From Candidatus Saccharibacteria bacterium CG_4_10_14_0_2_um_filter_52_9 (lineage in GTDB: Bacteria; Patescibacteriota; Saccharimonadia; Saccharimonadales; UBA4665), in assembly GCA_002792275.1 (NCBI GenBank), contig PFOA01000077.1, forward strand, positions 1-10,866: a stretch of 10,866 bases of DNA, in the 5' to 3' direction. The translations under genes and the position numbers were made by a program. The notes under the pieces were generated by a model. The model was not told the origin of the DNA. It saw only the letters and a list, made by a program, of their open reading frames with translations, and ran no database searches. This document shows, piece after piece, positions 6,055 to 10,866 of this stretch; the first letter of the stretch is position 1, and each line of letters begins with the position of its first letter.

Positions 6055-6760
6055 AGGACAGACCCTCGATCTTCTGGGGCATGGAACGTATGTCTTTGTA
6101 GGCTTTGGGCAACATCATGTCCGGGGACCAGGTTTTGATAATTGTTTCCAGATCACTTCCCTGCTGGTATTTGCCACTGAAGCCGTCATCACGACCCTTG
6201 CCGTAACTGCCCTCTACCTCACCGGTTTCCAGGAAAATAGCCTGGGCAATGCGTTCGCCAACCGGCAGCAACACCGTTTCGCGCTCATTCAAATTGTAAA
6301 TCTCCAGTGTTAGGCGGTTGATATAACCAGGGTCAACCCAACCGGCGTCGAAACAAACCGCTACGCCGTTGCGTCCCCAACTACTGCGCGATTTAACCTC
6401 ATAGGCGCCGGGTGGCTTGATGCCAAAGAACTCATGGGTGTGTGCCAGGATGCGCTCGCGGGGCTTAAGGCTGATAACGGGGTGATCAAGCGGGATGTTG
6501 GCCACTGGTTTAAAACCGTTGAGCTTACACCACTCACCGTGAGGCATGGCCTTGTAGGGGCCGTCAAAATAGCGCTCAACGTCTTCGGAATCGAAGGGAT
6601 TATAGATGGTGCGCTCGTTCATGCGCTCAATGCGATAATAATGATAGCCCAGCGTTACGTCCATGCTGGCGTGGCTGACATGCTTGGGATCAAAGGGGTG
6701 GCAAACAATATGGCCATCGTTTATGGCCGCTCGGATTTGGGTATTACTATAGACTGCCAT
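6047..6760 (-). CDS. dcd: dCTP deaminase family protein
   Basis: This enzyme converts dCTP to dUTP, or in bifunctional members directly to dUMP, feeding dTMP synthesis. The family signature is present: ASMDVTLG (31-38), VKSRSSWGRNGV (122-133), WVDPGY (141-146), LTLEIYN (150-156) with the expected catalytic Glu at 153, ERIAQAIF (169-176) and GKYQ (196-199). At 237 residues it is longer than the usual 190 or so. The excess lies in an insertion around 45-85 and a C-terminal extension past 205. The ATG at 6760 has GGGAG eight bases upstream. The stop overlaps the start of the kinase-ThyX fusion by eight bases. With no separate dUTPase gene here, a bifunctional enzyme would complete the route, but I cannot decide this from the residues. 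Trimeric assembly is usual for the family. Confidence 0.9.
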   Translation of the reverse strand: MAVYSNTQIRAAINDGHIVCHPFDPKHVSHASMDVTLGYHYYRIERMNERTIYNPFDSEDVERYFDGPYKAMPHGEWCKLNGFKPVANIPLDHPVISLKPRERILAHTHEFFGIKPPGAYEVKSRSSWGRNGVAVCFDAGWVDPGYINRLTLEIYNLNERETVLLPVGERIAQAIFLETGEVEGSYGKGRDDGFSGKYQQGSDLETIIKTWSPDMMLPKAYKDIRSMPQKIEGLSYE

Positions 6761-6783
6761 TTAGCGTTCTCCCTTTAGTTACC

Positions 6784-6813
6784 ATTCTAGAATAGGGCTC
6801 ACCGGTAAGGCAA
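6784..6813 (-). promoter_or_regulatory. Promoter candidate for dcd and the fusion, with palindrome
   Basis: The minus strand reads TTGCCT (6813-6808), an 18-base spacer and TAGAAT (6789-6784), which predicts a start near 6777 and a leader of only about 17 bases that still contains the GGGAG site. The -10 box lies in a perfect 10-bp palindrome, ATTCTAGAAT (6784-6793). The 99-bp gap before dcd otherwise holds nothing I can name, and no clear terminator for the gene upstream. Confidence 0.45.
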
Positions 6814-6859
6814 GCATAATAATAATGTGATTTTTACGCAAATAGATGCCCGGGTACGC

Positions 6860-7486
6860 TTATGACCGGAGTTTGGCCTCTATAAGCGCCATGGTCTCGG
6901 CCTGAATTTTGTCGGCTGCCGCTTCGGCGTCAAGCACGCTGGCGCCAAAGTGGCTGGCGGCCGCCACAAAACCCTCAGCCGTCTTTTGGTGGTAATCAGA
7001 CGCCTTATTCTCAAAATAATCAAAGCCGGCCTGGTGGTTGCGCCGGTGGCGGCGTTCTTCCAGCGTGGCCGGGCCGGCGGTGTAGACGATAATAAGATCC
7101 GGCTCAACCAGGCCCAACAGTTCATCGGCCGCGGCATAACCGCGGTCGGGATCCAACCCGTCGCCAGCCACCTGATAGGCAATGATAGACAGCGGACTTC
7201 GGTCGATCAGCACAATCTGCCCGTTTTGGCGCCGTTCCAATACATCAACTGCCAGTGCGTGCTGGCAGGCCAGTGCAATATGTAAGTCAGTTCCCACCGG
7301 CCGTTGATTGTCCGAAAGCGAAGCTTGGCGCAGCAGTTCACCTATGGGTGTGCCGCCGACAGAACGGGTTTCGCAGACGTCCAAACTCTTTATGCGCAGA
7401 GCCTCGGCCGCCAGCTTGAGCTGTTCGGTTTTGCCAACGCCGTCCGGCCCGTCGAAGTAGACTATTAAACCCTTATTAGAAGCCAT
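6860..7486 (-). CDS. tmk: Thymidylate kinase family protein, divergent stand-alone copy
   Basis: This is a P-loop nucleoside monophosphate kinase of the thymidylate kinase family, 208 residues, the normal family length. It has YFDGPDGVGKT (10-20, Walker A), DRSPLSIIAYQ (95-105, the DRx motif) and an Arg-rich LID, ERRHRRNHQAGFDYFEN (143-159). The segment that usually carries the dTMP-binding Arg (RAQ in the fused copy) reads ALACQHALA (71-79) here, so that Arg is missing and substrate use may differ. The frame runs back to 7549 inside rplA, but the ATG at 7486 gives the usual N-terminus (MASNKGLIVYFDG) and starts seven bases after the rplA stop. It is therefore probably the last gene of the secE-rplA group. 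No strong Shine-Dalgarno is seen. A second family member is fused in the gene at 3748-6054. Confidence 0.85.
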   Translation of the reverse strand: MASNKGLIVYFDGPDGVGKTEQLKLAAEALRIKSLDVCETRSVGGTPIGELLRQASLSDNQRPVGTDLHIALACQHALAVDVLERRQNGQIVLIDRSPLSIIAYQVAGDGLDPDRGYAAADELLGLVEPDLIIVYTAGPATLEERRHRRNHQAGFDYFENKASDYHQKTAEGFVAAASHFGASVLDAEAAADKIQAETMALIEAKLRS

Positions 7487-7493
7487 AGCAATA

Positions 7494-8498
7494 TTATGCC
7501 AGACCGGCTGGATCAACGGCAATCGAAGGACCCATGCTGGTAGTAACATGGACAGCCTTCAGGTAGTTGCCCTTAAAGTTTTGCGGCTTATTGGCCTTGA
7601 TGCTGGCCATCACCGCCTGGACGTTCTGAAGCAGTAATGGACCATCAAAACTGACCTTGCCCACTCCCAGGTGGACTATGCCGGTAGTGTCGACGCGGTA
7701 CTCTACGCGGCCGGCTTTGGCCTCGGCCACGGCCTTGGCTATATCAGTAGTTACGGTGCCGCTTTTAGGGTTGGGCATCAGGCCGCGCGGGCCTAAAACC
7801 CGGGCGTACTTGCCAAGCTTTGCCATCAGCGTTGGGACGGCAATCAAGGTATCAAAATTGATATTGCCTTTATCAAGTTCGGCAAACAGCTCCTCAACAC
7901 CGGCTAAATCGGCACCGGCTTTAATGGCGGCGGCAGAATCTTCGGTTAAAACGGCCACCCGGACGGTTTTGCCGGTACCACCGGGCAGTACCAGATTGTC
8001 GCGGATGTTCTGATCAGCCTGGCGCGGATCAACGCCCAGGTTAACGTGCATTTCGACTGTGGCGTCAAACTTGACGTGGCTGGTCTTTTTGGCCAGATCA
8101 ACAGCTTGCTCGAGAGTATAAAGCTTGTCAGCCTCAATCAGCTCGGCGTTCTTACGAAAATGCTTGCCGTGGCGTTCTATACGCAGTCGGTTAGGGACAA
8201 CCACGGCCTTTGGCTTGTCCTCAGCTGTTTCAGCAGAGGCTTTGCGAGCCTCTTTAGCTTCTTTCTCGGCAGCTTCTTCGAGCGCTTTGGCACTGCGCTT
8301 ACCGGCCTTGGCGAGTTTGGGCTCTTCTGAGGTTTCAACTTGTTCTGTCGCTTCAACCGGTGTGACGGGTGCAACTTCGGCAGTAACCTCACCGTGCGCC
8401 TTTATAGTCGCTTGTATCTGCGCGATGGTGCTTTTATCAGCCACCTCAATGCCTAAAGCTTTGGCATCTTCAAGCAGGTCTTTCTTAGTCTTTGCCAT
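7494..8498 (-). CDS. rplA: 50S ribosomal protein L1 (uL1) with long N-terminal extension
   Basis: L1 binds 23S rRNA at the mobile L1 stalk by the E site and, in many bacteria, represses its own operon through the rplK leader. Residues about 108-334 are a full L1: RHGKHFRKNAELI, then HVNLGVDPRQADQNIR, LPGGTGKTVRVAVL, the signature GPRGLMPNPKSGTVT, and a closing KGNYLKAVHVTTSMG. The first 107 residues are extra. Residues 1-35 (TKKDLLEDAKALGIEVADKS and on) resemble a small helix-extension-helix or SAP/Rho-N-like module, and 36-100 are a low-complexity Glu/Ala/Lys linker. Total length is 334 against about 230 for the family. The ATG at 8498 follows the rplK stop by two bases, with GAAGG nine bases upstream. 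A later start is possible, but no internal Met lies at the core boundary. Confidence 0.95.
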   Translation of the reverse strand: MAKTKKDLLEDAKALGIEVADKSTIAQIQATIKAHGEVTAEVAPVTPVEATEQVETSEEPKLAKAGKRSAKALEEAAEKEAKEARKASAETAEDKPKAVVVPNRLRIERHGKHFRKNAELIEADKLYTLEQAVDLAKKTSHVKFDATVEMHVNLGVDPRQADQNIRDNLVLPGGTGKTVRVAVLTEDSAAAIKAGADLAGVEELFAELDKGNINFDTLIAVPTLMAKLGKYARVLGPRGLMPNPKSGTVTTDIAKAVAEAKAGRVEYRVDTTGIVHLGVGKVSFDGPLLLQNVQAVMASIKANKPQNFKGNYLKAVHVTTSMGPSIAVDPAGLA

Positions 8499-8500
8499 AG

Positions 8501-8932
8501 TTAATTGCCTTCGACTTCCACGCCCATACTGCGGGCGGTGCCGGCGACCATCTTTTTGATGGCTTCGACGTCTCCGGCGTTCATGTCGTGAGCCTTGGCT
8601 TCGGCAATCTTGGTAAGCTGGGCGTTAGATAGCTTCTTATCGATCTTTTCGGTGTTGGGGCGGCCGGAACCCTTTTGAACGCCCAGTTCGGCGCGAATCA
8701 AATCGTCGGTGGGTGCACTAACGACGCGGAAATCCATACTGCGATCATCATAAATAGTAATATGCGCCGTGATCATCTGACCCTGCATATCTTTGGTGGC
8801 GTCGTTAAACGGTTGGATAAAATCCATCATATTAACACCGTATTGGCCGAGGGTGCTGCCGACGGGCGGCGCGGCACTGGCCTGACCGGCCCGGATTTTC
8901 ATTTTTAGATTAGCTTTTACTGCTTTTGCCAT
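8501..8932 (-). CDS. rplK: 50S ribosomal protein L11 (uL11)
   Basis: L11 binds the GTPase-associated region of 23S rRNA and is needed for factor-dependent steps and stringent-response sensing where RelA-type enzymes exist. The 143-residue product is standard length. It shows the N-terminal domain with KIRAGQASAAPPVGSTLGQYGVN (residues 12-34, including the conserved Pro-Pro turn) and a C-terminal rRNA-binding domain with GSGRPNTEKIDKKL and AGTARSMGVEVEG. The ATG at 8932 has no good Shine-Dalgarno directly before it. The purine-rich AAGGGAAGGAG lies more than 30 bases upstream, in front of a short overlapping reading frame. rplA follows after two bases. Confidence 0.97.
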   Translation of the reverse strand: MAKAVKANLKMKIRAGQASAAPPVGSTLGQYGVNMMDFIQPFNDATKDMQGQMITAHITIYDDRSMDFRVVSAPTDDLIRAELGVQKGSGRPNTEKIDKKLSNAQLTKIAEAKAHDMNAGDVEAIKKMVAGTARSMGVEVEGN

Positions 8933-8964
8933 AGTGATTTTCGAACGGAGCCTATGCTCAACAT
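8917..8964 (-). CDS. Possible upstream reading frame overlapping rplK
   Basis: The ATG at 8964 opens a 15-codon frame, MLSIGSVRKSLWQKQ, ending in TAA at 8919-8917, which is 14 to 16 bases into rplK in another frame. AAGGG (8976-8972) lies seven bases before this ATG, a better ribosome binding site than rplK itself has. If translated, it could couple ribosomes onto the rplK start. The same bases can form a small stem (8956-8959 with 8948-8951) and could instead be an L1-binding operator. Short frames arise easily by chance. Confidence 0.25.
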   Translation of the reverse strand: MLSIGSVRKSLWQKQ

Positions 8965-9031
8965 TCTCCTTCCCTTTCTTAATTATTGAAGCTTAAGACA
9001 GAAGTGCGTAACTGATTAATGTTACTACAGT

Positions 9032-9292
9032 TTACCCCTGTTGTCCAGCCCAGGCCTTTTCGGCAATATAGCGCTGAATGGCTTCTTGGTCGCGTCGGTT
9101 TACAGAAGGAGTCACCTCCTTGAGCAATGATAGCTGGGGCGGGTCTAGCTCTATAGCCAAATCCTCAGCAGCAGTCTCTACTGACAGGAGTTCGGTGCCA
9201 AGTACTTCTTTGGGCACAAATATGGGCTTACCGAACACATAGACCGCCCGATCCTCGCCCGATCCGGAATTTCTGCCGAGTGCTTCGTCCAT
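9032..9292 (-). CDS. Hypothetical protein between nusG and rplK (86 aa)
   Basis: I do not recognise this 86-residue acidic protein. It starts MDEALGRNSGSGEDRAVYVFGKP, has a central ELLSVETAAEDLAIELDPPQ segment and ends with a likely amphipathic helix, DQEAIQRYIAEKAWAGQQG. There is no membrane segment or signal peptide. Translation is well supported: GGAG directly follows the nusG TAA and sits nine bases before the ATG at 9292, so the two genes look coupled. Its place inside the transcription/translation cluster suggests a housekeeping or lineage-specific partner role, but this is inference from position only. A 99-bp gap separates it from rplK. Confidence 0.7.
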   Translation of the reverse strand: MDEALGRNSGSGEDRAVYVFGKPIFVPKEVLGTELLSVETAAEDLAIELDPPQLSLLKEVTPSVNRRDQEAIQRYIAEKAWAGQQG

Positions 9293-9305
9293 AGTCGGCT
9301 ACTCC

Positions 9306-9854
9306 TTAAACTCGTTTAACCTGCAGGCCATCGAGTTCGACGGGTGTTTCGCGGCCAAACATGTTGACCAGGACTTTGAGTTTGCCCTTGGCGGGGTCGA
9401 TTTCGTTGATACTGCCGTCGAAGCCCTTGAATGGTCCGTCGATTATATTGACCACCTCGCCGATGGCAAAGTCGATCTTGTGCTTTGGTTGTTCCAGACC
9501 CATGCGCTTCTGGATCTTTTCGATCTCGTCGGTTTCGATAGGGGTCGGATCGGTGCCACTGCCCACAAAGCCGGTTACTGATGGCGTATTGCGCACAATG
9601 TACCAAGCGTCCTCAGACAGCTTCATGTGAACCAGTACGTAGCCCTGAAAAATACGCTTTTCAACAACCCGGCGCTTGCCGTTCTTGATCTCAATCATTT
9701 TTTCTTTGGGGACCAGGACTTCGAAGATCTTATCTTTCATGTCCAGGCTGTCGGCGCGTTGGTGGATGCTTTCGGCGACTTTTTCTTCGTAGCCGCTGTA
9801 GGTGTGTATGGCGTACCACTGTTTGCTGGTGTCATAGCGCTTGCTGATACTCAT
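9306..9854 (-). CDS. nusG: Transcription termination/antitermination factor NusG
   Basis: NusG binds the RNA polymerase clamp, promotes processive elongation, and links polymerase to Rho or the ribosome. The 182 residues show an NGN domain (about 10-115) beginning KQWYAIHTYSGYEEKVAESI, with KRIFQGYVLVHMKLSEDAWYIVRNTPSVTGFVG in the middle. A C-terminal KOW domain follows (about 131-182: GEVVNIIDGPFKGFDGSINEID). Length and domain order are normal. The ATG at 9854 has GAGAG eight bases upstream. It follows secE after 18 bases, the usual bacterial pair. Confidence 0.97.
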   Translation of the reverse strand: MSISKRYDTSKQWYAIHTYSGYEEKVAESIHQRADSLDMKDKIFEVLVPKEKMIEIKNGKRRVVEKRIFQGYVLVHMKLSEDAWYIVRNTPSVTGFVGSGTDPTPIETDEIEKIQKRMGLEQPKHKIDFAIGEVVNIIDGPFKGFDGSINEIDPAKGKLKVLVNMFGRETPVELDGLQVKRV

Positions 9855-9872
9855 AAATTAACTCTCAATCCC

Positions 9873-10271
9873 TTACTTTAAAAGTACGTTTCTAAATAAC
9901 TTGTCGAGGCCGTAGTCAACAACGGCGATAATGACACCGAAGACGAAGGCAAAAACCAGCACCGCGAAGGTTAGGCGCAGGCTTTCGCGGCGGCTCGGCC
10001 AATGCACCTGGCGAAGCTCCTTCCAGCTCTGGCGGAAATATCTTGGGAATAAGATGCGGCCGATCAGTTTGAACGGCTTGCGCAGGGGGCGAAACGGCTT
10101 AAAGCCGACCACCTTGCCGCCAACAACACCTACCGGCCGTACAACCCTGCCGCCGGTTTGTCTTAGGAATTCGCTGCGCTTGACCTTGTCCGGGCTCTCG
10201 GAAGCCTTAACGGCTCGTTCGCGAAAGGTTTCAGGACTTTTAACTACTCGCTTGGTTGGCTCGTCGGCCAT
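9873..10271 (-). CDS. secE: Preprotein translocase subunit SecE
   Basis: SecE is the small clamp subunit of the SecYEG channel in the cytoplasmic membrane. The hallmark WKELRQVHWPSRRESLRLT (83-101) is the amphipathic cytoplasmic helix, followed by a single membrane helix at about 102-122 (FAVLVFAFVFGVIIAVVDYGL) and a short tail. As in most bacteria there is only one membrane segment. A basic, Gly/Arg/Lys-rich extension of about 80 residues precedes the core, so the 132-residue protein is about twice the minimal single-helix SecE. The ATG at 10271 has GGGAG upstream. It is the first gene of the secE-nusG group, behind a promoter at 10332-10360. Confidence 0.93.
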   Translation of the reverse strand: MADEPTKRVVKSPETFRERAVKASESPDKVKRSEFLRQTGGRVVRPVGVVGGKVVGFKPFRPLRKPFKLIGRILFPRYFRQSWKELRQVHWPSRRESLRLTFAVLVFAFVFGVIIAVVDYGLDKLFRNVLLK

Positions 10272-10296
10272 CTGTTAGTGCTCCCGCCTGCAAATT

Positions 10297-10321
10297 AAAA
10301 AGCCTACAATATTCTGTAGGC
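10297..10321 (-). terminator. Terminator-like hairpin in secE 5' leader
   Basis: On the minus strand GCCTACA (10321-10315) pairs perfectly with TGTAGGC (10308-10302) around a six-base loop and is followed directly by five T (10301-10297). This has the form of an intrinsic terminator, though the 7-bp stem is short. It lies between the predicted secE transcription start (about 10325) and the secE ATG. It may stop antisense transcription arriving from the right, attenuate secE, or act as a 5' stabilising hairpin. Confidence 0.6.
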
Positions 10322-10331
10322 GATTCTGTCA

Positions 10332-10360
10332 AGTTTAGCACCACTGTTGTCAGAGGTCAA
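10332..10360 (-). promoter_or_regulatory. Promoter of secE-nusG
   Basis: The minus strand reads TTGACC (10360-10355), a 17-base spacer and TAAACT (10337-10332), placing the start near 10325 and giving a leader of about 54 bases. The -35 is strong and the -10 moderate. It is divergent from the promoter of the membrane protein gene at 10384, whose -10 lies 12 bases away. Confidence 0.6.
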
Positions 10361-10368
10361 GTTGGATT

Positions 10369-10377
10369 TGCTATAGT
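10369..10377 (+). promoter_or_regulatory. Extended -10 promoter candidate for the gene at 10384
   Basis: TG-C-TATAGT (10369-10377) matches an extended -10 element. The nearest -35-like hexamer, TTGTCA (10347-10352), is 19 bases away, which is long, but extended -10 promoters depend less on it. The predicted start falls on or next to the ATG at 10384, implying a leaderless message. Confidence 0.45.
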
Positions 10378-10383
10378 TAGCAT

Positions 10384-10866
10384 ATGCAGGTTGCTTTACA
10401 GATTTTAGGCGTCGTCAGCCTGGTCGAACTGACACTCTGGCTGGCGCCATTCTGGCGTTGGCGCAAGGGATTGGCTTATATCTTAGCGGGGGTGCTGAGC
10501 GTCGGCAACGGTGCTCTGCTGTGGGCTAACCTCAGTGTCTGGGCGGTGCTGATAGCACTTTTGAGCGTTTACCGCCTTGTTAATTTACTGCGTATTATTT
10601 GCAACCGCATACACCTTGATTATTTATGGCACACTGCCCGCCTGACGAGTTTGTGGCTGATCTCAGTTCAGACCGCGATTGTAATGCTGTATCTGTTAGC
10701 CAACCACAACCATACCAACATATTGTCATATTTTTACTTACTGGCAGTCGCTCAGTTGCTGGCCGGGAGCATATTAATGGGCACTACAATCCGTAGCAAT
10801 ATTAAGACCCATCCTTCAAATGATTTTGGCGGCCTAGCCAATCGTGATTTACTATCATTAACGGTG
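10384..10866 (+). CDS. Polytopic membrane protein, N-terminal part (runs off the window)
   Basis: The frame is open from the ATG at 10384 to the last base, 161 codons, with no stop. A TAG lies in frame six bases before the ATG, so the start cannot be much further upstream. About four or five hydrophobic segments are visible (roughly residues 3-22, 30-48, 50-70, 85-106 and 113-133), beginning MQVALQILGVVSLVELTLWL. They are followed by a soluble stretch starting SNDFGGLANRDLLSLTV at the edge. That last stretch would suit the opening of a family 2 glycosyltransferase catalytic domain placed after membrane helices, but the diagnostic residues lie outside the window. I therefore only call it a membrane protein. 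It is divergent from secE. Confidence 0.75.
   Translation, partial: MQVALQILGVVSLVELTLWLAPFWRWRKGLAYILAGVLSVGNGALLWANLSVWAVLIALLSVYRLVNLLRIICNRIHLDYLWHTARLTSLWLISVQTAIVMLYLLANHNHTNILSYFYLLAVAQLLAGSILMGTTIRSNIKTHPSNDFGGLANRDLLSLTV

Noticed and set aside
7487..7549. Upstream start of the stand-alone kinase inside rplA
   Set aside because: It would overlap the conserved end of rplA and place 21 extra residues before the normal kinase N-terminus.
8046..8559. Plus-strand frames opposite rplA
   Set aside because: They mirror the low-complexity Ala/Glu/Lys linker of L1 and have no independent support.

Overview
The window looks like chromosomal DNA of a bacterium, most likely from the Candidate Phyla Radiation (Patescibacteria), with Saccharibacteria as my tentative guess. 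This rests on the compact gene packing, the SecE-NusG-L11-L1 block followed by dTMP-synthesis genes, an N-terminally extended L1, and a thymidylate kinase fused to a double ThyX-like region. The placement is inference and untested. The standard code fits: conserved genes read through with no in-frame UGA, and they end at TAA, TAG or TGA. Nothing suggests a phage, plasmid, insertion sequence or CRISPR array.

Right part (minus strand, about 10360 down to 7490): secE, nusG, an unrecognised 86-codon gene, rplK (L11) and rplA (L1). A good promoter for secE lies at 10332-10360, with a terminator-like hairpin directly behind its predicted start site. rplK follows a 99-bp gap that holds a small upstream reading frame overlapping its start. 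Divergent from secE is a membrane protein gene that runs off the right edge, perhaps leaderless.

Middle (minus strand, 7486 down to 3748): a dTMP supply block. It has a stand-alone thymidylate-kinase-family gene seven bases after rplA, then dcd (dCTP deaminase family) behind its own promoter candidate. Last comes a 768-residue protein, a thymidylate kinase joined to two ThyX-like halves, whose start overlaps the dcd stop. Together dcd and the fusion could carry dCTP through dUMP and dTMP to dTDP, if the deaminase also has dUTPase activity or a dUTPase is encoded elsewhere. No dUTPase is visible here.

Left-centre (3735 down to 1580): a plus-strand unrecognised gene (3013-3735) and a minus-strand M20-family metallopeptidase, sharing a 95-bp divergent promoter region with a palindrome over the plus-strand -10 box. 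The peptidase is split by a frameshift in a run of nine T. A 62-codon small gene follows.

Left end (1583 down to 1): a near-consensus promoter, an L10-leader-like RNA with an internal intrinsic terminator (a probable attenuator), then rplJ (L10) and rplL (L7/L12). rpoB does not follow rplL. Instead there is a hairpin and an unrecognised 100-codon reading frame. The usual secE-nusG-rplK-rplA-rplJ-rplL order is thus kept on one strand, but the dTMP genes, a peptidase and unknown genes are inserted between rplA and rplJ.
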